Shown piece by piece: positions 56,642 to 64,000 of a stretch of 64,000 nt of DNA (the stretch's first letter is position 1; each line of letters begins with the position of its first letter). Source of the stretch: Pseudomonas berkeleyensis (GTDB lineage: Bacteria > Pseudomonadota > Gammaproteobacteria > Pseudomonadales > Pseudomonadaceae). Location of the stretch: positions 1,488,001-1,552,000 of the forward strand of contig NZ_CP059139.1 in assembly GCF_014109765.1 (NCBI RefSeq). Reading direction: 5' to 3'. The translations under genes were made by a program, and so were the position numbers. The notes under the pieces are model-generated. The model was not told the origin of the DNA, did no database searches, and saw nothing but the letters and a program-made list of their open reading frames with translations.

Positions 56642-58030
56642 TCATTCCCGTCCCAGGCTCGGCCGTTTGGGATCGTACTGCCACCCCGGTACCAGGTACT
56701 GCATGGCCATGGCGTCGTCGCGGGCGCCGTTGGCGACTTTCTTGTACAGCTCATGGGCGGCCATGATCCGCTGCATGTCCGGTTCGATGCCGAGCCCGGG
56801 GCGATCCGGCACTTGTACCTGGCCGCCGACGATCTGCAGTGGCTCGCGGGTCAGGCGCTCTTCGCCTTCCTGCCAGATCCAGTGGGTGTCGATGGCGGTG
56901 ACGCGGCCGGGCACCGCCGCGGCGGCATGGGTGAACATGGCCAGGGAGATGTCGAAGTGGTTGTTGGAGTGCGAGCCCCAGGTCAGGCCGAACTCCTCGC
57001 ACACCTGGCCGAGGCGCACGGCGCCCTGCATGGTCCAGAAGTGCGGGTCGGCCAGGGGAATGTCCACGGCTTCCAGGCGCAGTGAGTGGCCCATCTGCCG
57101 CCAGTCGGTGGCGACCATGTTGGTGGCGGTGGGAATGCCGGTGGCGCGTTTGAACTCGGCCATCACCTCGCGGCCGGAATAGCCGTTCTCTGGGCCGCAG
57201 GGGTCTTCGGCATACGCCAGTACGTGGCCCTGGCCTTTGCACAGGGCGATGGCTTCGTCCAGCGACCAGGCACCGTTGGGGTCGAGGGTGACGCGGGCAT
57301 CGGGGAAGCGCGCCTTGATCGCGCGGATGGCGTCCATCTCCTCTTCGCCACGCATGACGCCGCCCTTGAGCTTGAAATCGTTGAAACCGTAACGAGCATG
57401 CGCGGCCTCGGCGAGACGGGCGATGGCCTCAGGCGTCATCGCGGCCTGATGGCGCAGGTGATACCAGTCATCGGGCGAACCCTGGCCGGCGAGGTAGGGC
57501 AGGTCGGTGCGCTGGCGCTCTCCTATATAGAAGAGGTAGGCGAGCATGGGCACGCTGTCGCGTTGCTGGCCGCTGCCGAGCAACTCGGCAACGGGGACGT
57601 CCAGATGCTGGCCAAGCAGGTCGAGCAGGGCGGCTTCGACGGCGGTGATCACGTTGTCCAGGCGCAGGTTGATCTCATGAGGCTGTTTCAGCACCCGCGC
57701 TTCGGACTCGGAGGTGACCTGGTGCTGGGTGGTCTGCGGCCCCTTGGCCGGCCCGGCAATGGCCTGGCGCAGGCTGTTGAGGATGCGGTTGTAGCGCCCG
57801 ACGGGCTGGCCGATCACCAGATCGCGGCAGCGTTCCAGGGCCTGACGAATGCCTTCGCCGCCCGGTACCTCGCCGCAGCCGGTACGTCCGGCGCTGTCCT
57901 TGAGCAGCACCAGGTTACGGGTGAAGTAGGGCGCATGGGCGCCACAGAGGTTGAGCAGCATGCTGTCGTGACCGGCGACGGGGATGACGTGCATGTCGGT
58001 GATCAGAGGCGTGGCAGAGGTAGCGTGCAT
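56642..58030 (-). CDS. gudD: D-glucarate dehydratase (first copy)
   Basis: 462 residues, enolase superfamily. Catalytic landmarks: FKLKGG (KxK Lys), [14 protein letters not shown] (metal Asp), [39 protein letters not shown] (metal acids and Asn), and [12 protein letters not shown] (His). Dehydrates glucarate to 5-dehydro-4-deoxyglucarate. It shares most of its length with the copy at 61246 (MLLNLxGAHxPYFTRN). Transcribed away from kdgD, so the 58031-58544 gap is a divergent control region. Confidence 0.92.
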   Translation of the reverse strand: MHATSATPLITDMHVIPVAGHDSMLLNLCGAHAPYFTRNLVLLKDSAGRTGCGEVPGGEGIRQALERCRDLVIGQPVGRYNRILNSLRQAIAGPAKGPQTTQHQVTSESEARVLKQPHEINLRLDNVITAVEAALLDLLGQHLDVPVAELLGSGQQRDSVPMLAYLFYIGERQRTDLPYLAGQGSPDDWYHLRHQAAMTPEAIARLAEAAHARYGFNDFKLKGGVMRGEEEMDAIRAIKARFPDARVTLDPNGAWSLDEAIALCKGQGHVLAYAEDPCGPENGYSGREVMAEFKRATGIPTATNMVATDWRQMGHSLRLEAVDIPLADPHFWTMQGAVRLGQVCEEFGLTWGSHSNNHFDISLAMFTHAAAAVPGRVTAIDTHWIWQEGEERLTREPLQIVGGQVQVPDRPGLGIEPDMQRIMAAHELYKKVANGARDDAMAMQYLVPGWQYDPKRPSLGRE

Positions 58031-58260
58031 CTAGAGGGCTCCGAGCGTGATACGGCCGATGGCCGTTGTGGCGAAGGTGCTGATCAGGGTGGCTGTCGTG
58101 GCTGGGGCTTGGAACGCGACGCGCTGGGCGTGGCATTCGTTACGACGAGCAGGGCGCGAGCCGGTGAAGCTGGCGCTGGCGGGAGGGCATGGACGTAGCC
58201 ATGAGCCGGAACGTGCAGGGGAGGTCGAGGGCATGACCTGGGCCTTGGATATTGTTATAT

Positions 58261-58273
58261 GTTGTCGTATGAC
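58261..58273. promoter_or_regulatory. GntR-type operator candidate 1
   Basis: GTTGTCGTATGAC: imperfect dyad fitting GTYRTnnnAYRAC, the same pattern as the copy at 58471. About 230 bases upstream of gudD. Confidence 0.45.
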
Positions 58274-58470
58274 TTGGTGTGGATTAGTACCAGCGCGGTT
58301 TTTCTCTGTCAACGCTCGAGGTGTCTTGCGCTCTGCGCTACCGGCCTCGCCGGGAATTGGCGGGTGAACTGTTCCAGGGCGCTGTTTAGCGGTGTGCAGG
58401 AAAGCCCGTCGAGTGGATGGCGAAGAACCTTCGACGAACGGATGGTACGAAAAGAGGTGTTTTTTTTGTT

Positions 58471-58483
58471 GTTGTACGATAAC
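58471..58483. promoter_or_regulatory. GntR-type operator candidate 2
   Basis: GTTGTACGATAAC: fits GTYRTnnnAYRAC. It lies 60 bases before the kdgD start, at a typical promoter distance. Confidence 0.48.
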
Positions 58484-58544
58484 GTATCTCTACAGCTTCG
58501 GCTGACGTTATTCCTCACAACTCGCTTTACAGGGTGTTCGCATA

Positions 58545-59456
58545 ATGAATCCACAAGAACTGAAGTCCATCCTCTCCTCCGGTCTGCTGTCTTTCCCGCT
58601 GACCGATTTCGATGCCAATGGTGAATTCAACCCGGAAGGCTACGTTCGTCGCCTCGAGTGGCTGGCCCCGTATGGCGCATCTGCCCTGTTCGCAGCCGGT
58701 GGCACTGGTGAGTTCTTCTCCCTGGCCGCTGATGAGTACTCCTCGGTCATCAAGACTGCCGTCGACACCTGCGCCAAGAGCGTGCCAATTCTCGCTGGCG
58801 TCGGTGGTTCCACCCGTCAGGCCATCCAGTACGCTCAGGAAGTCGAGCGCCTGGGCGCCAAGGGCCTGCTGCTGCTGCCGCACTACCTGACCGAAGCCTC
58901 CCAGGACGGCGTTGCCGCTCACGTCGAGCAGGTCTGCAAATCGGTGAACATCGGTGTGGTGGTCTACAACCGTAACGTCTGCCGCCTGAACGCCACGCTG
59001 CTGGAGCAACTGGCCGAGCGTTGCCCGAACCTGATCGGTTACAAGGACGGTCTGGGCGATATCGAACTGATGGTTTCCATCCGTCGCCGCCTGGGCGAGC
59101 GCCTGACCTACCTGGGCGGCCTGCCGACCGCTGAAGTCTACGCCGCTGCCTACAAGGCCCTGGGCGTACCGGTCTATTCCTCGGCCGTGTTCAACTTCAT
59201 TCCGAAGACCGCCATGGACTTCTACCGCGCGATCGCCCGTGACGATCACGCCACCGTTGGCAAGATCATCGATGACTTCTTCCTGCCGTACCTGGACATC
59301 CGCAACCGCAAGGCTGGTTACGCGGTGAGCATCGTCAAGGCTGGCGCCAAGATCGCCGGTTACGACGCAGGTCCGGTTCGTGCCCCGCTGACCGACCTGC
59401 TGCCGGCAGAAGTCGAGCAACTGGCTGCTCTGATCAAGGCGCAAGGCGCTCAGTAA
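58545..59456 (+). CDS. kdgD: 5-dehydro-4-deoxyglucarate dehydratase
   Basis: 303 residues of the DHDPS/NAL (class I aldolase-type) superfamily. Schiff-base Lys in [10 protein letters not shown], catalytic Tyr in VVVYNRNV, and GTGEFFSL at the entrance. It converts 5-dehydro-4-deoxyglucarate to 2,5-dioxopentanoate with loss of CO2 and water. It is separated from the dehydrogenase by a MITE-like repeat. Confidence 0.93.
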   Translation: MNPQELKSILSSGLLSFPLTDFDANGEFNPEGYVRRLEWLAPYGASALFAAGGTGEFFSLAADEYSSVIKTAVDTCAKSVPILAGVGGSTRQAIQYAQEVERLGAKGLLLLPHYLTEASQDGVAAHVEQVCKSVNIGVVVYNRNVCRLNATLLEQLAERCPNLIGYKDGLGDIELMVSIRRRLGERLTYLGGLPTAEVYAAAYKALGVPVYSSAVFNFIPKTAMDFYRAIARDDHATVGKIIDDFFLPYLDIRNRKAGYAVSIVKAGAKIAGYDAGPVRAPLTDLLPAEVEQLAALIKAQGAQ

Positions 59457-59477
59457 GCACAGCCTGATAACGGTGTA

Positions 59478-59633
59478 AGAACCTGTTCACGATCTCGCGA
59501 GCTAGAGCCATACAAGGCAAAAACAGGCGAGGAACGGTCGGAGTCGCGCTCGACTTTACGAGCTGTAAATGAGCATTCCGAGCTTGTTTTTAACGCAGTA
59601 GGGCCGACGCGCAGCAGATCGTGAACAGGTTCT
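59478..59633. repeat. MITE-like 156-bp repeat element
   Basis: Bounded by perfect 18-base terminal inverted repeats: AGAACCTGTTCACGATCT at 59478-59495 and its exact complement at 59616-59633. No coding capacity. Sits between kdgD and the dehydrogenase gene and may affect their co-transcription. Multi-copy status could not be checked here. Confidence 0.75.
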
Positions 59634-59721
59634 AAGCGGCGGCCAAGCAGGCGTTGAGCAGGGTTCGACGCCCCTTGGCCGAACGTGTTGGTTTTCACCT
59701 CGTGTGCAGCGGGAGAATCCC

Positions 59722-61158
59722 ATGACTCGGCGTTATGACAATTACATCGGCGGCCAGTGGGTTGCTGGCAACGACTATGCGCTCAACATCAATCCCTCGG
59801 ATCTGAGCGATGTGGTCGGTGAATATGCCAAGGCCGACACGGCCCAGGTAGGGTTGGCCATCGAGGCGGCCCGCGCGGCTTTTCCGGCCTGGTCGACCTC
59901 CGGCATCCAGGCGCGCAGCGATGCGCTGGACAAGGTCGGCAGCGAGATTCTCGCGCGTCGCCAGGAACTCGGTGAGCTGCTCGCCCGTGAAGAAGGTAAG
60001 ACCCTGCCCGAAGCCATCGGCGAGGTGACGCGTGCTGGCAATATCTTCAAGTTCTTCGCTGGCGAGTGCCTGCGCCTGAGCGGTGAGATCATCCCGTCGG
60101 TGCGCCCAGGCGTGTCGGTCGAGATCACCCGCGAGCCGTTGGGTGTGGTGGGCCTGATCACGCCGTGGAATTTCCCCATTGCCATCCCTTCCTGGAAGAT
60201 CGCCCCGGCCCTAGCCCACGGTAACTGCGTGGTGTTCAAACCGGCCGATCTGGTGCCGGGCAGCGCCTGGGCCATCGCCGAGATCATCTCGCGTGCTGGC
60301 TTCCCGGCCGGCGTATTCAACCTGGTGATGGGTACTGGCCGTGAGGTCGGTGAAACCCTCGTCGGCGATAAGCGCGTCGATGGCATCAGCTTCACCGGTT
60401 CGGTTGGCGTGGGGCGTACCATCGCCGCCAACTGCATTGCCCGTGGTGCCAAGGTGCAGTTGGAGATGGGCGGCAAGAATCCGCAGATCATCCTCGACGA
60501 CGCCGACCTCGACGTCGCCGTGGAGCTGGCGGTGCAAAGCTCCTTCTACTCCACCGGCCAGCGTTGCACGGCGTCCAGCCGGCTGATCGTCACCGATGGC
60601 ATCCATGACCGTTTCGTCGCGGCCATGGTCGAGCGCATGCGTTCGATCCGCGTCGGTCATGCGCTCAAGACTGGCACCGATATCGGTCCGGTGGTGTCGC
60701 AGGCTCAGCTGGATCAGGATCTGCGCTACATCGAGATCGGCAAGCAGGAAGGCGCCGAGCTGGTATCCGGTGGCGCGCTGGTGACCTGTGACACCGAAGG
60801 CTACTTCCTCGCACCGACGCTGTTCGCTGGTAGCACGGGCGACATGCGCATCAGCCGCGAGGAAATCTTCGGCCCGGTGGCCAACGTGGTTCGCGTGGCC
60901 GACTACGAGGCGGCGTTGGTCATGGCCAACGACACCGAGTTCGGTCTTTCCGCCGGCATCTGCACCACTTCGCTGAAGTACGCCAACCATTTCAAGCGTC
61001 ATGCCCAGGCTGGCATGGTCATGGTCAACCTGCCCACTGCCGGCGTGGATTACCACGTGCCGTTCGGTGGCCGCAAAGGTTCGTCCTATGGCCCGCGCGA
61101 GCAGGGTCGCTACGCCCAGGAGTTCTACACCACGGTGAAGACCACCTACATCGGTTGA
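59722..61158 (+). CDS. 2,5-dioxovalerate (alpha-ketoglutarate semialdehyde) dehydrogenase
   Basis: 478 residues from ATG 59722 with GGGAG 7 bases upstream; a GTG at 59704 is in frame. Aldehyde dehydrogenase fold: NAD-site TPWNFPIAIPSWKIAPAL, MGGKNPQII, catalytic Cys in GQRCTASSRL, and EIFGPV. Oxidises 2,5-dioxopentanoate to 2-oxoglutarate, the last step of glucarate breakdown. A GC-rich hairpin follows at 61165-61193. Confidence 0.9.
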   Translation: MTRRYDNYIGGQWVAGNDYALNINPSDLSDVVGEYAKADTAQVGLAIEAARAAFPAWSTSGIQARSDALDKVGSEILARRQELGELLAREEGKTLPEAIGEVTRAGNIFKFFAGECLRLSGEIIPSVRPGVSVEITREPLGVVGLITPWNFPIAIPSWKIAPALAHGNCVVFKPADLVPGSAWAIAEIISRAGFPAGVFNLVMGTGREVGETLVGDKRVDGISFTGSVGVGRTIAANCIARGAKVQLEMGGKNPQIILDDADLDVAVELAVQSSFYSTGQRCTASSRLIVTDGIHDRFVAAMVERMRSIRVGHALKTGTDIGPVVSQAQLDQDLRYIEIGKQEGAELVSGGALVTCDTEGYFLAPTLFAGSTGDMRISREEIFGPVANVVRVADYEAALVMANDTEFGLSAGICTTSLKYANHFKRHAQAGMVMVNLPTAGVDYHVPFGGRKGSSYGPREQGRYAQEFYTTVKTTYIG

Positions 61159-61164
61159 TCGCGC

Positions 61165-61193
61165 GGGGCGGATGGCGATTGCTCATCCGCCCC
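61165..61193 (+). terminator. Hairpin after the dehydrogenase gene
   Basis: Stem GGGGCGGATG / CATCCGCCCC, 9-base loop. No T run, so it may be an attenuator or mRNA-stability hairpin. Confidence 0.6.
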
Positions 61194-61245
61194 GTCGCCC
61201 ATGCAATTCAGTCAAACCCGTATAAAAACAAACAGGGTAACGTTC

Positions 61246-62595
61246 ATGAATTCACAGACCACTGCCGCCGTCGGCACCCCGTTGATTACCGAGCTGCAAG
61301 TCGTGCCGGTCGCCGGTCAGGACAGCATGCTGCTCAACCTGAGCGGGGCTCACGGCCCTTATTTCACGCGTAACATCCTCATTCTCAAGGACAGCGCCGG
61401 CCATGTCGGTGTAGGCGAAGTCCCCGGCGGCGAGGGTATTCGCAAGACTCTCGAAGACGCCCGCTCGATCCTCGTTGGCCAGCCAGTCGGCAACTACAAT
61501 GCGCTGCTCAACCAGGTACGCCGTGCCTTCGCCGATCGCGACTCCGGCGGTCGTGGCCTGCAGACCTTCGACCTGCGCATCACTATTCATGCCGTCACCG
61601 CGCTGGAGTCGGCGCTGCTCGACCTGCTCGGTCAGCACCTGGGCGTGCCGGTTGCCGCACTGCTTGGCGAAGGTCAGCAACGTGACGCTGTGGAAATGCT
61701 CGGCTATCTGTTCTTCATCGCCGACAAGGACAAGACCGACCTCGGTTACCGCGACGAGCGTGATGCCGACGACACCTGGTTCCGCACGCGCAACGAAACC
61801 GCGCTGACCCCCGAGGCCATCGTTCGCCAGGCCGAGGCCGCACATGCGCGCTACGGCTTCAACGACTTCAAACTCAAGGGCGGTGTGCTCCATGGCGAGG
61901 CCGAGGTCGAGGCGATTCGCGCCCTGGCCGCGCGCTTCCCAGAGGCCCGTGTGACCCTCGACCCCAACGGCGGTTGGTCGCTGGATCAGGCCATTGCCCT
62001 GTGCCGTGACCTGCATGGCGTGCTGGCTTATGCCGAAGACCCTTGCGGTGCCGAGAACGGCTATTCCGGCCGCGAAGTGATGGCCGAGTTCCGTCGCGCC
62101 ACCGGCCTGCCCACCGCGACCAACATGATCGCCACCGACTGGCGGCAGATGGGCCACACCATTTCCCTGCAATCGGTGGACATCCCGCTGGCCGACCCGC
62201 ACTTCTGGACCATGGCCGGTTCCGTACGCGTGGCGCAGATGTGCAACGACTGGGGCCTGACCTGGGGTTCGCACTCGAACAACCACTTCGACATTTCCCT
62301 GGCCATGTTCACCCACGTTGCCGCTGCCGCGCCGGGGCGCGTCACCGCCATCGACACCCACTGGATCTGGCAGGACGGCCAGCACCTGACGCGCAATCCG
62401 TTGCGTATCGAGGGTGGCCTGGTGCAGGTGCCGAAGGCGCCGGGCCTGGGCGTCGAGCTGGACTGGGATGCGCTGGCACAGGCGCATGAGCTGTATTTGG
62501 CTAAGGGCCTGGGCGCGCGTGACGATGCCATCGCCATGCAGTACCTGATCCCCAACTGGACGTTCAACAACAAGCGGCCCTGCATGGTGCGCTGA
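61246..62595 (+). CDS. gudD: D-glucarate dehydratase (second copy)
   Basis: 449 residues from ATG 61246 (AGGG upstream; a frame open to 61201 is not needed). Enolase superfamily with [60 protein letters not shown] and [12 protein letters not shown], nearly the same set as the copy at 56642. Differs mainly in an internal region (residues 85-110) and lacks the insert of the other copy. One may prefer galactarate-derived or related sugars (inference). Confidence 0.92.
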   Translation: MNSQTTAAVGTPLITELQVVPVAGQDSMLLNLSGAHGPYFTRNILILKDSAGHVGVGEVPGGEGIRKTLEDARSILVGQPVGNYNALLNQVRRAFADRDSGGRGLQTFDLRITIHAVTALESALLDLLGQHLGVPVAALLGEGQQRDAVEMLGYLFFIADKDKTDLGYRDERDADDTWFRTRNETALTPEAIVRQAEAAHARYGFNDFKLKGGVLHGEAEVEAIRALAARFPEARVTLDPNGGWSLDQAIALCRDLHGVLAYAEDPCGAENGYSGREVMAEFRRATGLPTATNMIATDWRQMGHTISLQSVDIPLADPHFWTMAGSVRVAQMCNDWGLTWGSHSNNHFDISLAMFTHVAAAAPGRVTAIDTHWIWQDGQHLTRNPLRIEGGLVQVPKAPGLGVELDWDALAQAHELYLAKGLGARDDAIAMQYLIPNWTFNNKRPCMVR

Positions 62596-62613
62596 TCCGG
62601 GAGTCGCGTTTCC

Positions 62614-62669
62614 GTAGGGTGGGATTTAGCCCACGCTGACTAGAGTTGGTGGGCTGAAGCCCACCCTAC
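62614..62669. repeat. GTAGGGTGGG palindromic intergenic repeat
   Basis: GTAGGGTGGG at 62614-62623 and its complement at 62660-62669, in the gap after gudD. Typical extragenic palindrome; could act as a hairpin terminator for gudD. Confidence 0.65.
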
Positions 62670-62767
62670 GGGCTGAAACGGGACACCGCCGGCTGGCCCT
62701 GCGGAGCTTTGCAGCAGTTTTTCAGTGCTTGGCGCAGATATAGTCTTTCCACACGCGAGTCTTCTCG

Positions 62768-64000
62768 ATGCAAGCAGCCAAACCGGGCCGAGCGCGTTAC
62801 TCCATCCTGCTGGTGCTGTTCCTGGCCACGACGATCACCTTTGCTGACCGTTCCAGCATGTCGATCGCCGGTTCGGCGCTGCAGGAAGGGCTGGGCATCG
62901 ATGCGCTGACGCTCGGCTACATTTTCTCGGCGTTCGGCTGGGCCTACGTGCTCGGGCAGATTCCGGGTGGCTGGCTGTTCGATCGCTTCGGTACCAAGCC
63001 GGTCTATATCCTGGCCTTGTTCGCCTGGTCGCTGCTGACCCTGTTGCAGGGTTTCGTCGATCTGTTGCCGGTGGCCTGGGCGATAACGACCATGTTCCTA
63101 TTGCGCCTGGCGGTGGGCTTTGCCGCGGCGCCCTGTTTCCCTGGCAATGCACGGATCATCGCGTCGTGGTTTCCCACGGCGGAGCGTGCGACTGCCACGG
63201 CCATTTCCAGCTCGGCGCAATACGCTGCCACGGCGTTGTTCGCGCCGCTGATGGGCTGGGTGGTCTACGCGTTCGGCTGGCAGCAGGTGTTCATCGTGCT
63301 GGGTTGCATGGGGCTCGCGCTGTCGCTGGTATGGCTCCGGGAGATGCACAGCCCACGCGAGCATCCGCGCCTGGGCGAGGCGGAACGAACGTTCATCGAG
63401 AGTGGCGGCGGCCTGATCGATCTGGAAACCCAGGCGACAAGCAAGGCCGGCCCGCAGTGGCGTCATCTGCGTCTGCTGCTTGGCCAGCGCACCTTGCTGG
63501 GCATCTATTTTGGTCAGTACTGCAACAACGCTATTACCTATTTCTTCCTGACCTGGTTTCCCGTTTATCTGGTGCAGGCGCGCGGCATGAGCATCATCGG
63601 TGCCGGGTTTGCCGCATCGGTGCCAGCGATTGCCGGTTGTGTCGGCGGTCTGCTGGGCGGCCTGTTGTCCGACGGTCTGCTGCGTCGTGGTTATTCGCTG
63701 ACCCTGGCCCGCAAGCTGCCGGTCGTGGTCGGCCTGCTGCTGTCGGGCAGCCTGGTGCTGTGCATCTACGCCGAGAGCGATGCTGCGGTGGTGGCGTTGA
63801 TGGCGCTGGCATTCTTCGGCAAGGGGCTGGGCTCGATGGGCTGGACGCTGGTGGCCGATACCTCGCCGCGGCAGATCCTCGGCCTGTCCGCCGGGCTGTT
63901 CAATACCTTCGGCAACCTGGCGGCGATCAGCACGCCTATCGTCATCGGTTATCTGGTCAGCCGCACCGGTTCGTTCGACTGGGCGCTGGCCTATGTCGCC
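62768..64000 (+). CDS. gudP: MFS glucarate/galactarate transporter (partial, runs off right edge)
   Basis: At least 411 residues with no stop before the window ends. ATG at 62768 has a weak GCGAG site. MFS fold with motifs WLFDRFGTKPVY after helix 2 and membrane segments throughout; similar in character to GudP/anion:cation symporters for sugar acids. Context in the glucarate cluster supports uptake of glucarate or galactarate. The substrate is inferred. Confidence 0.85.
   Translation, partial: MQAAKPGRARYSILLVLFLATTITFADRSSMSIAGSALQEGLGIDALTLGYIFSAFGWAYVLGQIPGGWLFDRFGTKPVYILALFAWSLLTLLQGFVDLLPVAWAITTMFLLRLAVGFAAAPCFPGNARIIASWFPTAERATATAISSSAQYAATALFAPLMGWVVYAFGWQQVFIVLGCMGLALSLVWLREMHSPREHPRLGEAERTFIESGGGLIDLETQATSKAGPQWRHLRLLLGQRTLLGIYFGQYCNNAITYFFLTWFPVYLVQARGMSIIGAGFAASVPAIAGCVGGLLGGLLSDGLLRRGYSLTLARKLPVVVGLLLSGSLVLCIYAESDAAVVALMALAFFGKGLGSMGWTLVADTSPRQILGLSAGLFNTFGNLAAISTPIVIGYLVSRTGSFDWALAYVA

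Larger units (their letters stand above)
58031..58544. other. Divergent control region of the glucarate cluster
   Basis: 514 bases between gudD (minus) and kdgD (plus). No gene supported; a frame at 58047-58367 is composed of Arg/Ala/Trp-rich shadow sequence. It contains two matching 13-base dyads at 58261 and 58471. Regulatory sites are inferred. Confidence 0.55.

Noticed and set aside
58047..58367. 106-codon frame in the glucarate divergent region
   Set aside because: Arg/Ala/Trp-rich, no ribosome site, and it overlaps probable regulatory sites.

Overview
The window is high-GC, densely coded gammaproteobacterial DNA, most likely from a Pseudomonas of the mendocina/oleovorans/alcaligenes type. 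The pointers are the tmRNA sequence, a DUF6482 gene, an FeS photolyase followed by a DUF2256 gene, a Pf-phage-like replication gene, and a glucarate catabolic cluster. The genus call is an inference from gene content; the species was not determined.

Region 1 (1-25.2 kb) is an exopolysaccharide-type locus interleaved with what reads as a lasso-peptide biosynthetic system. Five tandem small genes (7012-8233, minus strand) encode 53-55 residue precursors. Each has the leader features read by PqqD/B1 proteins (Tyr-x-x-Pro-x-Leu, Thr at -2), a core starting with Gly or Ala, an Asp at core position 8 or 9, and a C-terminal Ser. Facing them is a five-gene, stop/start-overlapping plus-strand operon (759-6936): an HPr-kinase-related kinase, a sulfotransferase, a CobS-like AAA+ ATPase, a CobT-like VWA protein, and an asparagine-synthetase homologue without the glutaminase Cys (lasso cyclase-like). 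The other lasso functions, B1 (PqqD-like), B2 (McjB-type protease), an ABC exporter and a nucleotidyltransferase-family protein, lie about 14 kb away (21.5-25.2 kb). They head a minus-strand gene run that continues into Wzz, methyltransferase, flippase, polymerase and glycosyltransferase genes. Conversion of the cores to 8- or 9-residue macrolactam rings follows from family knowledge. Kinase action on the shared C-terminal Ser and a role for the CobS/CobT pair are inferences.

Region 2 (25.9-31.9 kb) is a roughly 6-kb integrated element in the 3' end of ssrA (tmRNA), bounded by 27-bp direct repeats. It has two paralogous small repressor-like genes, an 11-bp inverted-repeat operator in the divergent control region, an excisionase-like gene, small genes, a Pf-type replication initiator, a tyrosine integrase, and a RelE/Gp49-XRE toxin-antitoxin pair behind a perfect palindrome. 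No coat or Zot genes are seen, so it looks like an inovirus satellite or remnant. An AT-rich cargo gene lies at its left end.

Region 3 (31.9-56.4 kb) is core-like chromosome: ssrA, a hybrid sensor kinase (32401) and its paralogue (46335, with a degenerate receiver) next to an HD-GYP response regulator and a chemoreceptor, a DUF4105 protein, a Lon-like protease, YqhA, an FeS photolyase, an FKBP, an RND efflux pair and a second chemoreceptor.

Region 4 (56.6-64.0 kb) is a D-glucarate/galactarate catabolic cluster: two glucarate dehydratases, 5-dehydro-4-deoxyglucarate dehydratase, 2,5-dioxovalerate dehydrogenase and an MFS transporter cut by the right edge. A 156-bp MITE-like repeat lies between kdgD and the dehydrogenase gene, and two matching 13-bp dyads lie in the divergent promoter region.
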